42,178 nucleotides of DNA from JBFMEX01 sp040752215 (lineage in GTDB: Bacteria; Pseudomonadota; Alphaproteobacteria; Rhizobiales; Hyphomicrobiaceae): NCBI GenBank assembly GCA_040752215.1, contig JBFMEX010000087.1, forward strand, positions 1 to 42,178. Reading direction: 5' to 3'. Position numbers and translations under genes: made by a program. Of the stretch, positions 34,501-41,762 are shown in pieces (the first letter of the stretch is position 1; every line of letters begins with the position of its first letter). The notes under the pieces are model-generated. The model had not been told where the DNA came from and did not search any database. It saw nothing but the letters and a program-made list of their open reading frames with translations.

Positions 34501-34666
34501 GGGGGTGGAGCACCGTCCCCGCGGCGAGGACCGGCGGCAGCCGGAGGTCATGATGTCGGCACGGCCGCGTAAGAAGGGCGGCGTCGATCCGGATTCGCCG
34601 TTTGCCGCCCTCGGCGCTCTCAAGGAGGCGCTCGAGCGGCAAACCAAGGAGAAAAATCCGCAATGA
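31514..34666 (+). CDS. Suv3-type DEAD/DExH-box RNA helicase
   Basis: A 1050-residue ATP-dependent helicase of the SUPV3L1/Suv3 family. Motif I is GPTNTGKT (17-24) and motif II DEVQ (99-102), with the second RecA domain carrying TDAIGMGLNLDVDHVAFAAVRKFDG and QIAGRAGRH. After the helicase core and a helical C-domain (to about residue 820), a low-complexity tail of about 230 residues rich in Ala, Pro, Glu, then Arg/His follows, likely disordered and RNA-binding. Mitochondrial Suv3 acts in RNA decay; the bacterial role is less clear. The stop overlaps the next gene's ATG (ATGA). Confidence 0.92.
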   Translation: MSSDLEARIRHVTAVLGPTNTGKTHLAIERMLGHHSGLIGLPLRLLAREVYDKIAARVGKEAVALVTGEEKIKPERARYWVATVEAMPRDVDVEFLAIDEVQLAADPERGHVFTDRLLHARGRSETLLLGAQTMRDAISDLIPGANFISRPRLSKLTYSGEKKITRIPARSAVVAFSASEVYAIAELIRRQRGGAAVVLGALSPRTRNAQVALYQSGDVDFLIATDAIGMGLNLDVDHVAFAAVRKFDGASHRNLTPAELAQIAGRAGRHMNDGTFGVTAGVEPFDADTVERLETHNFEPIRVLQWRNRHLDLSSVDALRESLREMPREQRLTRARMADDVEALETVAGDHEVRDLAVSPAAVARLWDVCQVPDYRKISGSSHAEMVATLYKFLMGPGERIPEDWFLRQVELANRTDGDIDTLATRIAHIRTWTFVSNRADWLADPLHWQGRTREIEDLLSDALHEQLTQRFVDKRTSALMKGMRDKEELAAEIAEDGSIKVESHYVGRLKGFCYWPDAEAEGIHGKATRHAAAQVLSRELGMRARRVASAKTDAFRIDRQGQVLWRDEAIARLEPADDPLKPAVVLLADEHLSVPDREKVETRLAAWIVEIVGERLKPLVDMQKADDVAGLARGIAFRLVESLGVLKRDSVAEEIKSLDQTARAQLRKYGVRFGAFNIYFPPLLKPAAADLALALWGLKHAEAHGLDRKALPEPPRAGLTSAPADPSLPEAFYRAAGYHLCGPRAIRLDILERLADLIRPMLAYRATPDQTSPPPKGATGDGGFTVTPDMMSILGCSPEELSNVLKALGFWLERKLVERPAPPPAAAPAPEPPTEAAAPEAATETETAEGMAAAGASLAAAAETQAPVAVPETGASAAASAEPPAEPVYLEVWRPRRHRAGEAREGRNERGGHRRGRGPRRHDRAGAPPPAAVGRPPDPGAAAGQTAAAALSEPAAATPPGEERHGRRHGSGHERHERRGPDRRDQDRRKDGPRRGVEHRPRGEDRRQPEVMMSARPRKKGGVDPDSPFAALGALKEALERQTKEKNPQ

Positions 34667-35118
34667 ACCCGGCCTCGGATCGCGTGGAGCACGCCCCGGG
34701 CGCCGCTCAGCGGCTCGACAAATGGCTCTGGTTCGCCCGCATCGCCAAGACCCGGACGCTGGCCGCGGCGCTGGTCTCGGCCGGCAAGATCCGGGTCAAC
34801 CGCAAGCGCGTCGATAAGCCGAGCCAAGCGGTGCGTCCGGGCGACGTGCTGACCGCCAGTCTCGGCCGTGCCGTCCGCATTATCCGGGTGATCGAGCCCG
34901 GTACGCGGCGCGGCCCGGCCTCGGAGGCACAGCGGCTTTATGAGGAATTGACACCGGCCGCGGATGCGACCAAACCTCAGCCCGGCTTCGACGGGCCGTC
35001 AGGCGCGGCAGCGGCACGATTGGGAGCGGCAGGCGAGCGGCCCAAAGGGGCCGGCCGGCCTACCAAACGCGACCGCCGCCGGATCGGCCGGTTCAGCGGC
35101 AGCCTCGACGACGATTGA
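34663..35118 (+). CDS. hslR: S4-domain RNA-binding protein, Hsp15-like
   Basis: A 151-residue protein whose residues 15-75 form an S4 domain: QRLDKWLWFARIAKTRTLAAALVSAGKIRVNRKRVDKPSQAVRPGDVL. Hsp15 binds stalled 50S subunits carrying peptidyl-tRNA in E. coli. The basic C-terminus (GRPTKRDRRRIGRFSG) is typical. The start overlaps the helicase stop by four bases, so the two are co-translated. fdxA follows 116 bp later. Confidence 0.9.
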   Translation: MNPASDRVEHAPGAAQRLDKWLWFARIAKTRTLAAALVSAGKIRVNRKRVDKPSQAVRPGDVLTASLGRAVRIIRVIEPGTRRGPASEAQRLYEELTPAADATKPQPGFDGPSGAAAARLGAAGERPKGAGRPTKRDRRRIGRFSGSLDDD

Positions 35119-35234
35119 CGCCGGATGGCACCGGCACGATCGGCTTCGCAGCGGCTCCCAGCCAGCCCAGGACCAACAGCACCCGCCGCAGACTGTCGGC
35201 GGCGGGCCGACGCGAAAGATGACCGGATCAGCGA

Positions 35235-35573
35235 ATGACCTACATCGTCAACGACAAGTGTATCAAGTGCAAGTACACCGACTGCGTGGAGGTCTGCCCC
35301 GTCGACTGCTTCTACGAGGGCGAGAACATGTTGGTCATTCATCCCGACGAATGTATCGATTGCGGCGTTTGCGAGCCGGAATGCCCTGCGGAGGCGATCA
35401 AGCCGGACACCGAACCGGGTCTCGAGAAGTGGTTGGAGTTGAACCGCGACTATTCCGAGAAGTGGCCAAACATCACCGCCAAGAAGCCAGCACCCGAGGA
35501 CGCCGATTCATTCAAGGGCATGGAGGGTAAATTCGAGAAGTATTTCTCCGCCGAGCCCGGCCAAGGGGATTAA
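35235..35573 (+). CDS. fdxA: 7Fe ferredoxin
   Basis: A 112-residue seven-iron ferredoxin with [3Fe-4S] and [4Fe-4S] clusters. Cysteines are arranged as CIKCKYTDCVEVCPVDC and CIDCGVCEPECP. The C-terminal extension (EKWLELNRDYSEKWPNITAKK) is typical of FdxA in proteobacteria. It carries electrons in the cytoplasm; its partner is not evident. The helicase-hslR-fdxA-carD order is usual in Rhizobiales. Confidence 0.96.
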   Translation: MTYIVNDKCIKCKYTDCVEVCPVDCFYEGENMLVIHPDECIDCGVCEPECPAEAIKPDTEPGLEKWLELNRDYSEKWPNITAKKPAPEDADSFKGMEGKFEKYFSAEPGQGD

Positions 35574-36043
35574 GCTCCCTCGGATCTTGTGAGAGCCCCG
35601 AGATTGGCTGCCCAAGAGCTCGGAGCGCAGCGCTTATCTGCGCCGGGACGTTAAGTGCCTGAACACCGTTAACCCTTTCGTCCCTTCAATTGCCGTGAAG
35701 GATGTGTTACATTTCTATCCAAGTGGCGTAGCTGAGAACAAATAGGAACTTCCGCGAACGCACGGGGATCGTAGCGGAGAGCTCGAGGGCGACGAGTGAG
35801 GTCGAGTTGGCTTTGCGTCGCCCAGTCAGGCAGCACCTTGAGCAGTCAAGCCATGTAGTTGCAATTCGGCTGGGTGTCCCCGGCTTCGTGGAGGCTTGGC
35901 CCCGATATCGAAGAAACCTGGAGCGGCGACAGGGATGTCGGCGAGCCGGGTGAACGCGCGACTGCCGACCCGATCGGCAGCGCTCACGCGGGCCGCGGTT
36001 TCACCGCAGCTTGCGAATGGCACGAACGAGCGAGATGATGTAC
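35574..36043 (+). other. Long leader region upstream of carD
   Basis: About 470 bp with no supported gene. AT-rich sequence around 35650-35750 is the likely promoter zone; TTGCCG with TTCTAT at 17 bp spacing (about 35692-35720) is a weak candidate. Three GAAC motifs repeat at exactly 10 bp intervals at 35736-35759. The rest is GC-rich and without clear structure. Confidence 0.4.
35736..35759 (+). promoter_or_regulatory. Three helically phased GAAC repeats upstream of carD
   Basis: GAAC occurs at 35736-35739, 35746-35749 and 35756-35759, exactly one helical turn apart. The spacing is one base short of the LexA box (GAAC-N7-GAAC), so it is probably not an SOS site. It may be a site for another regulator, or chance. 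Confidence 0.3.
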
Positions 36044-37246
36044 ATGGCGCATAAGAAGAACACCAAGGCGAAGGCTCGTCAGGCGAAGGCCGCGGCTCCA
36101 GCCGCGAAGAAGCCGGCCAAGCGAGCGGCCGACACCAAGCGGCCCGCAGCCGTCCGCGCTGCGTCGAAGGCTACCAAGAAGCCGACCGCTGGCAAGTCTG
36201 CGCCTAACGCCAAGGCGGCGCCGGTCATCAAGTCGGCTAAGAAGCCCGCGCCCGCAGCCAAGCCTGCGCCCGGCAAGGCGTCTGCCGCCAAGGCCGGGCC
36301 GGCCAAGGCGTCGCCGTCGCCTGCAGCCAAGGTTGCCCCCGTCAAGGCGGCTGCGGCCAAGGTTGCTCCGGCCAAGCCTGCCGCCGCCAAGACCGCGCCG
36401 GCCGCTAAGCCCGTCGCCGCCAAGCCGGTTGCGTCCTCCCAGCCGGCGGCCGGAGCCAGGCCCGTGGCGGCCAAGCTGGGGCAGGTGAAGGCTCCGGTGC
36501 CGGTGGCTTCGGCAGTCCAGCCGGCGCGCGCCGTACCGGCCGCAGTCGCGCGTCCTGCCGGTCAGAGGATCAGCCAGCCGGTTCCGCCCGCGGCGCTGCC
36601 GATGGCCGCCAAGGCAGCCACCGAGAAGGCGGCTGCCGCGCGCGATCTCACGGCCCAGAGCAAGAAGCCGGTCAACCAGCGCCACGGATTCAAGACCAAC
36701 GAGTTCATCGTCTATCCGGCGCACGGCGTAGGCCGCATTGTCGGGATCGAGGAGCAGGAGATCGCCGGCATGGCGCTCGAGCTGTTCGTCATCACCTTCG
36801 ACAAGGAGAAGCTGACGCTGCGCGTGCCGACTGGCAAGCTGGCGAGTGTCGGCATGCGCAAGCTGGCCGACGAGGACATCGTCAAGAAGGCGATGGACAT
36901 TCTCAAGGGCCGCGCGCGCATCAAGCGGACGATGTGGAGTCGCCGCGCACAGGAGTACGTCGCCAAGATCAACTCCGGCGATCTCGTGTCGATCGCCGAG
37001 GTGGTGCGCGATCTCTACCGTTCCGAGGCCCAGCCCGAGCAGTCCTACTCCGAGCGTCAGCTCTACGAGGACGCGCTCGACCGCATGGCGCGGGAGATCG
37101 CGGCGGTCGACAAGCTCGACGAGCGCGGTGCCGTCCAGCGGATCACTGAAGTGCTCGCCAAGAGCGCCAAGGGCCGTCGTCTCGCCGCCGAGGAAGCGGA
37201 AGCCGAGGCTGACGCCGAGGCCGAGGCCGAGGTCAAGGCCGCCTGA
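36044..37246 (+). CDS. carD: CarD-family regulator with histone-H1-like N-terminus
   Basis: CarD/CdnL-type RNA polymerase-binding factor that stabilises open promoter complexes. The 400-residue product has a C-terminal CarD domain from about residue 212: HGFKTNEFIVYPAHGVGRIVGIEEQEIAGMALELFVITFDKEKLTLRVPTGKL, followed by helices. The first 200 residues are almost pure Lys/Ala/Pro with repeated AKPA, AAKV and KPVAAK units, like histone H1 tails, so strongly basic and disordered. The C-terminus is acidic (EAEAEADAEAEAEVKAA). Several starts are possible (36017, 36035, 36038, 36044); 36044 is a choice. A strong terminator follows. Confidence 0.9.
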   Translation: MAHKKNTKAKARQAKAAAPAAKKPAKRAADTKRPAAVRAASKATKKPTAGKSAPNAKAAPVIKSAKKPAPAAKPAPGKASAAKAGPAKASPSPAAKVAPVKAAAAKVAPAKPAAAKTAPAAKPVAAKPVASSQPAAGARPVAAKLGQVKAPVPVASAVQPARAVPAAVARPAGQRISQPVPPAALPMAAKAATEKAAAARDLTAQSKKPVNQRHGFKTNEFIVYPAHGVGRIVGIEEQEIAGMALELFVITFDKEKLTLRVPTGKLASVGMRKLADEDIVKKAMDILKGRARIKRTMWSRRAQEYVAKINSGDLVSIAEVVRDLYRSEAQPEQSYSERQLYEDALDRMAREIAAVDKLDERGAVQRITEVLAKSAKGRRLAAEEAEAEADAEAEAEVKAA

Positions 37247-37272
37247 GGCCGCCAGCACGACGCGACAGACAA

Positions 37273-37306
37273 GGCCCCCGGCAGCCAGCCTGCCGGGGGC
37301 CTCTTG
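37273..37306. terminator. Rho-independent terminator after carD
   Basis: GGCCCCCGGCAG (37273-37284) pairs perfectly with CTGCCGGGGGCC (37290-37301), followed by TCTTGT. It lies between convergent carD and the extensin-like gene; the minus strand also has a T-rich run after the stem (TTGTCTG), so it may be bidirectional. Confidence 0.85.
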
Positions 37307-38017
37307 TCACTTGCACGACCATAGCGGCCCACGGTCGAAGTGCAGGTGATCCTTGTGCGCAGCGTTGAAGTCGGGGCTGAGGACGACGCGGAACACGTCG
37401 CAGGCCGCGTCCCGGACGCGGCGAAGGAAGCGCGCTTCCGCGCCGCCGCCCTTCCAGTGACCGAGCACACTTACCCGCGTGCCGTTGTCGAGCGTGAAGC
37501 CGGCGATGTCGATCGCGTTGGCGAGCGCATGCTGGCTGCGGAAGCTGCCCCAGTACTTGCTGCCGATGATGTTGCGGCACGAGTATCCACCCATGTGCTG
37601 GAGCGAGACGACACGCGCCCCGAGAAGCTCGCGGGCCGCCGGCTGAACCTCGTGCTCCATCCAAAGCGTCAGCGCCGCCGCCGTCTCGCAGCTGAGCGCG
37701 TCGATCGGCAGCCGCGTGCCGGCGACCGAGGAGATGCGCACCGCATTGGTCCACCCGCAGCCGTTCGAAATCGGCCGATCGGAAATTGGCGCGGCGTCGA
37801 TGTGAGGTCCGGTCAGCACGGACTGGCACAGCGCCGGGTTGCGCTTGAGTGCGGCGAGTCTGAAGTCGACGAACCAGGGCGACGGCTCGTCGAGCGTCAG
37901 CGGCGAGAACGGCGAGAAGCGTTGCGGCACCAGGCCGAGCCAGAACGCGGCGAACGTCACCGCTGCCACCAGCAACAGCAGCAACGTTCGCGACAGCGTG
38001 TGTCGGCGCCTGGCCAT
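37307..38017 (-). CDS. Extensin-like peptidase-fold protein
   Basis: A 236-residue protein with one N-terminal membrane segment (LLLLLVAAVTFAAFWLGL). The rest is the bacterial extensin-like C-terminal domain of the LAS/D-Ala-D-Ala carboxypeptidase fold: SQHALANAIDIAGFTL holds the His and Asp, and HKDHLHFDRGPLW the second zinc-site His. It probably acts on peptidoglycan in the periplasm. Four cysteines could form disulfides. The start at 38017 (MARRRHTLSR) gives a normal membrane anchor. Confidence 0.85.
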   Translation of the reverse strand: MARRRHTLSRTLLLLLVAAVTFAAFWLGLVPQRFSPFSPLTLDEPSPWFVDFRLAALKRNPALCQSVLTGPHIDAAPISDRPISNGCGWTNAVRISSVAGTRLPIDALSCETAAALTLWMEHEVQPAARELLGARVVSLQHMGGYSCRNIIGSKYWGSFRSQHALANAIDIAGFTLDNGTRVSVLGHWKGGGAEARFLRRVRDAACDVFRVVLSPDFNAAHKDHLHFDRGPLWSCK

Positions 38018-38477
38018 GCGACTCCCCCGCCTCCCCCCATTCCTCATATAAGAGACGGCGCGGCCGGACCAGGGCGGCGCAAAGCGCTGCCGACAGGCGA
38101 TTGCAGGTCCGAGATCCGCGAGATCGAGCGAGCGCGGGGCGCCTGCATTGGCCTTCCCCCCGACATCGTCGGCGGTAGCGAGGTCGCGACAGGTTACGTC
38201 CCGTTGGCGGCCGACCGTCCCGCACGGACGCCGATTGGGGATCCCCGCACGTTGCCCACCGCCATCGGCCCTGCGCTGGCGAGACGGGCCGTTCGAACCC
38301 CCGCTGAGACCGCGCAACTTGATCCGCCAGCGAGGATTTTTGCGTTTCTCTTGGGGCCGCAATCGCGCTTGGCCGCGGGCTTCCGCCCCCGCTTCACAGA
38401 CCTGACATGCGCGGCTAGTATCCCCCCGCTGAATTGGGGGGCACCCGATTCGCGAAGGACCGAGTGGAAGCAGGAAC
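38018..38477. other. Gene-free stretch between extensin-like and HNH genes
   Basis: 460 bp with no supported gene. On the minus strand TTATAT (complement of 38046-38051) is a candidate -10 for the extensin-like gene. CCCCCC (38422-38427) and GGGGGG (38436-38441) form a small hairpin about 40 bp before the HNH start. Nothing tRNA-like was found. Confidence 0.4.
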
Positions 38478-39038
38478 GTGAACGCTCACGCTGCCATGCC
38501 GGAGACCTTTCCGGCCCTGGTTCTGAATGCCGACTTCCGGCCCCTGAGCTACTACCCGTTGTCGCTCTGGAGCTGGCAGGAAGCGGTCAAGGCCGTATTC
38601 CTCGATCGCGTCAATATCGTCTCCGAGTACGACCGCTTCGTGCGCAGCCCGTCGTTCGAGATGCGGCTGCCGAGCGTCGTCTCGCTCAAGACCTATGTGA
38701 AGCCCGCGTTGTATCCGGCGTTCACCCGCTTCAACGTGTTCCTGCGCGACCGCTTCACCTGTCAGTACTGTGGCACCCGCGACGATCTGACCTTCGACCA
38801 CTTGGTGCCACGCTCGCGCGGCGGCCTGACGCGCTGGGACAACGTCGTCACCGCCTGCGCGCCGTGCAATCTCGCCAAGGGTGGCGAGCTGGCCGAAGAT
38901 GTCGGCATGCGGCCGATGCAGGAGCCGTACCGCCCGACGGTGTTCGAACTGCACAGGAACGGCCGGCTGTTCCCGCCGAACTACCTGCACCAGAGCTGGC
39001 TCGACTATCTCTACTGGGACACCGAGCTGGAGCCGTAG
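38478..39038 (+). CDS. HNH endonuclease-family protein
   Basis: A 186-residue protein with a zinc-ribbon HNH domain: CQYCG (Cys95, Cys98), TFDHLVPRSRGG (Asp107-His108), Asn122 and CAPCNLAKGG (Cys127, Cys130). The N-terminal part (ALVLNADFRPLSYYPLSLWSWQEAVKAVFLDRVNIVSEYD) matches stand-alone alphaproteobacterial HNH proteins, widely conserved and of unknown role. The start GTG 38478 is a choice; ATG 38496 is the alternative. Confidence 0.88.
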   Translation: MNAHAAMPETFPALVLNADFRPLSYYPLSLWSWQEAVKAVFLDRVNIVSEYDRFVRSPSFEMRLPSVVSLKTYVKPALYPAFTRFNVFLRDRFTCQYCGTRDDLTFDHLVPRSRGGLTRWDNVVTACAPCNLAKGGELAEDVGMRPMQEPYRPTVFELHRNGRLFPPNYLHQSWLDYLYWDTELEP

Positions 39039-39061
39039 TTGCCCTGTCGAACCGGCTTGGC

Positions 39062-39805
39062 TCAACGCCGCGCGAGCTTGCTCTTGGCCGCGAGCTTGGC
39101 CTTCTGCGTCGCCAGCCAGTGCCGGCAGCTGGCGCGGGCAAGCGAGCATTTGATGGCGATCGCCGGCTTCGCGAGGGCGGGCTTCGGCGGCAGGGCGCCG
39201 GGCCCGTCCGCGAGCGCCGTCGTCGTCGCCGGCTCGAGGCTCAGCTCGCGCGCCGAGCGGGCGATGAGGCCGGCGGCGGTCAGACGGGTCATGAACGGGT
39301 TCGCCTTCAACGCCGCTGGCCCGAGCAGGCTGGCGAGCGGCGTCTCGCCGGCAGCCTTGAGCACGCGCACGGCCGCCGTCGGTCCGACCAGATAGGCGAG
39401 CCTCAGGTTCGGATACGTCGCCGGCACGCCCTCGCTCGCGAGATGCGCCGCATTCTCCCTCGTGAAGGCCTCCGCCGCCCGGCGCGCAAACGCCCGGTTG
39501 GTCCTGAGCGAAAGAATCTCGCCGCGCGACATGGCCGTGGTCTCGGCCGCAAAGTATTGCCCGACGATGTCGAGGAACGTCGATTCGATGAATTGGAACG
39601 GCCCGAGTGCGGTCGAGCGCGGGTTCCTGGCCGTGTCGTCGCCGCCGGACTCGGCCATCATCAGCCGGTCGAGCACAATCGGCTGAGCCGCGCCCGCAAC
39701 TTGCGCACCGGCCGGCGTGTCGGCGAACGCACCTGGCGCGGTCGCGGGTGCGCTCAGCAACAGCCATAGCCCAGCGATCGCGACGCCTTTTCGGGCACGA
39801 TTCAT
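39062..39805 (-). CDS. Exported SLT-like lytic transglycosylase
   Basis: A 247-residue protein with a signal peptide (to about residue 29) and a lysozyme-like SLT domain: LDRLMMAESGGDDTARNPRSTALGPFQFIESTFLDIV, with putative catalytic Glu52 and the GPFQF motif. The C-terminal third is Ala/Lys/Pro-rich and ends KAKLAAKSKLARR, probably a cell wall or surface contact region. It lies downstream of hisA on the same strand, 70 bp away, and converges with the HNH gene. Confidence 0.82.
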   Translation of the reverse strand: MNRARKGVAIAGLWLLLSAPATAPGAFADTPAGAQVAGAAQPIVLDRLMMAESGGDDTARNPRSTALGPFQFIESTFLDIVGQYFAAETTAMSRGEILSLRTNRAFARRAAEAFTRENAAHLASEGVPATYPNLRLAYLVGPTAAVRVLKAAGETPLASLLGPAALKANPFMTRLTAAGLIARSARELSLEPATTTALADGPGALPPKPALAKPAIAIKCSLARASCRHWLATQKAKLAAKSKLARR

Positions 39806-39875
39806 GACCCAGCGATACTCCTCTGAGCCGCCAGCGTAAAGCGTAAGCCCGATCCGGGAGGCCGCGACCGCCTGC

Positions 39876-40604
39876 TCATGCCGCGGCAATGAGCGCCAGC
39901 GCCTCCTCGGCATCGAGCCGACCGTCGTAGAGCGCGCGGCCGGTGATCGCCCCGTTGAGCATGCGGTGCTCGGGCCGGAGCAGCGCCCTGATGTCGTCGA
40001 GGCTCGCGAGCCCGCCCGAGGCGATGACCGGGATCGAGGTTGCCCGCGCGAGCTCGGCAGTGGCGGCGAGATTGAGGCCCTTCAGCACGCCGTCGCGCTC
40101 GATGTCGGTGTAGATAATCGCAGCCACGCCGGCGTCCTCGAACCGGCGGGCGAGATCGATCGCAGTCAGCTCGCTCGTCTCCGCCCAGCCCTCGACCGCG
40201 ACCTTGCCGCCCTTGGCGTCGATGCCGACCGCGATGCGTCCCGGAAAGAGCTTGCATGCCTCGCGCACCAGCGCCGGATCGCGCACCGCGATCGTGCCGA
40301 GGATGACGCGGCGGATGCCCTGCGCGAGCCACGCCTCGATGGTCGCCAGATCACGGATGCCGCCGCCGAGCTGCGCCGGGATGGTGATCGCCGCGAGGAT
40401 CGCCTCGACCGCCTTGGCGTTGACCGGCTTGCCGGCGAAGGCGCCGTTGAGATCGACGACGTGGAGATACTTGAAGCCCTGCCGCTCGAAGGTGCGCGCC
40501 TGCGCGGCGGGATCGTCATTGAATACGGTCGCCTGGCTCATCTCGCCGAGCTTGAGCCGCACGCACTGCCCGTCCTTGAGGTCGATCGCGGGGTAGAGGA
40601 TCAC
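39876..40604 (-). CDS. hisA: ProFAR isomerase of histidine synthesis
   Basis: Amadori isomerase in histidine synthesis (ProFAR to PRFAR). The 242-residue (beta/alpha)8 barrel has the catalytic Asp8 in VILYPAIDLKDGQCVRL and Asp in IIYTDIERDGVLKG, with GGGIRDLATIEAWL and VIASGGLASLDDI phosphate-binding loops. The start is GTG 40604, which matches the family exactly; longer forms from upstream ATGs would add atypical residues. hisH and hisF, frequent partners, are not adjacent. Confidence 0.95.
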   Translation of the reverse strand: MILYPAIDLKDGQCVRLKLGEMSQATVFNDDPAAQARTFERQGFKYLHVVDLNGAFAGKPVNAKAVEAILAAITIPAQLGGGIRDLATIEAWLAQGIRRVILGTIAVRDPALVREACKLFPGRIAVGIDAKGGKVAVEGWAETSELTAIDLARRFEDAGVAAIIYTDIERDGVLKGLNLAATAELARATSIPVIASGGLASLDDIRALLRPEHRMLNGAITGRALYDGRLDAEEALALIAAA

Positions 40605-40740
40605 AGCGGGCCACCGTTTGTCGTCAGCGTCGGTCGAGTGCACCCGCATGCTCGCGGGCCTCGCCATCAGTTCGCTTTGTTCGCCTGCGAGAAACGGCGT
40701 AAGCTCCCCGCCGTCAAGTGTCGTCAGTCGAGTCATCCCG

Positions 40741-41052
40741 ATGCCCGTCGCGTTCGTTCCTTCGCGCCCGCCCGCGGTCGTCCGCCGCCCTCTCACCGAG
40801 GCCGACGCGATCGCCATCTGGATCGCCCGCTGGCTGAGAGTGACCCGCAAGGAGATCGTCAGGCGCTACGGATGCGACCCGCGCCGGATCTACGAGATCT
40901 GGGAGGGGGAGCGCTTCCCGGCGAGCCGCGCCAAGGCGCTGGCGGTGTTCGAGGCCCGCTTTCCGCGGCTGAAGGATCAGGTCGATTTCTCCCGCCACCG
41001 CCGCATCCCGAGCCGCTCGGCCCACCCCGATCAGCTCTGCCTGTTCGAGTAG
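40741..41052 (+). CDS. Small HTH-like hypothetical protein
   Basis: A 103-residue basic protein. The central part ADAIAIWIARWLRVTRKEIVRRYGCDPRRIYEIWEGERFPASRAKAL reads like a helix-turn-helix, with RKEIVRRYGCDPRRIYEIW as the core. The C-terminus FSRHRRIPSRSAHPDQLCLFE is polar and ends in a hydrophobic LCLF. It is unassigned to a family. It is divergent from hisA (136 bp) and lies just before the SOS-box region of the Cas2-like gene, though its own promoter is not obvious. Confidence 0.75.
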   Translation: MPVAFVPSRPPAVVRRPLTEADAIAIWIARWLRVTRKEIVRRYGCDPRRIYEIWEGERFPASRAKALAVFEARFPRLKDQVDFSRHRRIPSRSAHPDQLCLFE

Positions 41053-41097
41053 CCAGCAGGGGGGCGCCGCAATTCCGCCTCGGCATCTCCACGGGCA

Positions 41098-41112
41098 GAA
41101 CAAAAATCGAAC
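41098..41112 (-). promoter_or_regulatory. SOS (LexA) box 1 upstream of the Cas2-like gene
   Basis: GAACAAAAATCGAAC is a perfect GAAC-N7-GAAC site with an A-rich spacer, the alphaproteobacterial LexA consensus. It lies 162 bp upstream of the Cas2-like start. Confidence 0.65.
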
Positions 41113-41121
41113 TGACGCTGG

Positions 41122-41146
41122 ACATGCCTCCTGATTCGTGGCATGT
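41122..41146. promoter_or_regulatory. Inverted repeat between and touching the SOS boxes
   Basis: ACATGCC (41122-41128) and GGCATGT (41140-41146) form a perfect 7 bp inverted repeat with an 11 bp spacer. Its right arm overlaps the start of SOS box 2. It may be an operator for a second regulator. Confidence 0.4.
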
Positions 41147-41159
41147 TCTCATTACGTTC
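41145..41159 (+). promoter_or_regulatory. SOS (LexA) box 2 upstream of the Cas2-like gene
   Basis: GTTCTCATTACGTTC is a perfect GTTC-N7-GTTC site, 115 bp upstream of the Cas2-like ATG and 32 bp from box 1. A T9 run (41200-41208) preceded by a small GAAGC/GCTTC stem (41179-41192) lies between it and the gene, an attenuator-like arrangement. Confidence 0.6.
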
Positions 41160-41274
41160 CACCGCGTCCTTCGGCCACGAAGCACCAGCTTCCCCCGCGT
41201 TTTTTTTTCGGTCTCCCCTGCGTACCGCGTGCCCTGCGTTCCTCTTCCCCCGAGAGCGAAGCAAGAGAGCCCCC

Positions 41275-41637
41275 ATGCGCACCTATCTCATCACCTACGA
41301 CCTCGCCCACCCGCACCGCAACAAGCACGTCCTCGCCCAGGAGATCATGACGCTCGGCGCCCGCTGGGCCCGCCCGCTGGAGCAGACCTGGTACGTCTCC
41401 TCGCATGACAGCGAGGCGGCCATGGAATCGCGCCTCGCCGGCCTGCTCGACGCCGACGACGGGCTGCTGATCCAGGCGGTCGACGAGGACGCGGTGCTGA
41501 CCAACACCTCGCTGCGCTGGTTCCGCCAGCGCCGCACGCCGCTCGACATCGCCGCCGGCTCCAACGTCGTCGCCTTCCCGACGCCCGTCGCCGCGCCGGC
41601 CGACGAGCCCGAGCTGCCGCTCGCCTGCGCGAGCTGA
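41275..41637 (+). CDS. Cas2/VapD-fold (SinR-like) small protein, first of a pair
   Basis: A 120-residue protein beginning MRTYLITYDLAHPHRNKHVLAQEIMTLGARWARPLEQTWYVSS, the ferredoxin-like pattern of stand-alone Cas2-like proteins (often labelled SinR family), with the Asp9 position of Cas2. DADDGLLIQAVDED forms the last strand. The C-terminal 35 residues are a Pro/Ala linker. Stand-alone forms have no CRISPR link; none is seen here. Two LexA boxes lie upstream, so it is probably SOS-controlled. The start ATG 41275 follows GAGAGC, a weak ribosome binding site. Confidence 0.75.
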   Translation: MRTYLITYDLAHPHRNKHVLAQEIMTLGARWARPLEQTWYVSSHDSEAAMESRLAGLLDADDGLLIQAVDEDAVLTNTSLRWFRQRRTPLDIAAGSNVVAFPTPVAAPADEPELPLACAS

Positions 41638-41762
41638 GGCCCAAGCGGAAGGAGCGCCCCGCGCGGAAGGGTGCCCCGCCGCCCGTTCGATGGCAGCCGC
41701 CGTGCTGCCGCAACCTTCTCGGCCGTCGCGCGGACGATGGCCATTCCAAGCGGATCGACGCC

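Noticed and set aside
35650..35675. CtrA site from two TTAA motifs upstream of carD
   Set aside because: The spacing between TTAA half-sites is about 14 bases instead of seven.
38280..38300. T-arm of a tRNA (GTTCGAACCCC)
   Set aside because: No matching stem, D-arm, anticodon arm or acceptor stem around it.
37340..39769. Very long plus-strand open frame antisense to the extensin-like and SLT genes
   Set aside because: Low-complexity Arg-rich translation with no domain; the real genes on the opposite strand and the HNH gene in another frame have clear motifs. The same applies to 11186-12721 and 26078-27970.
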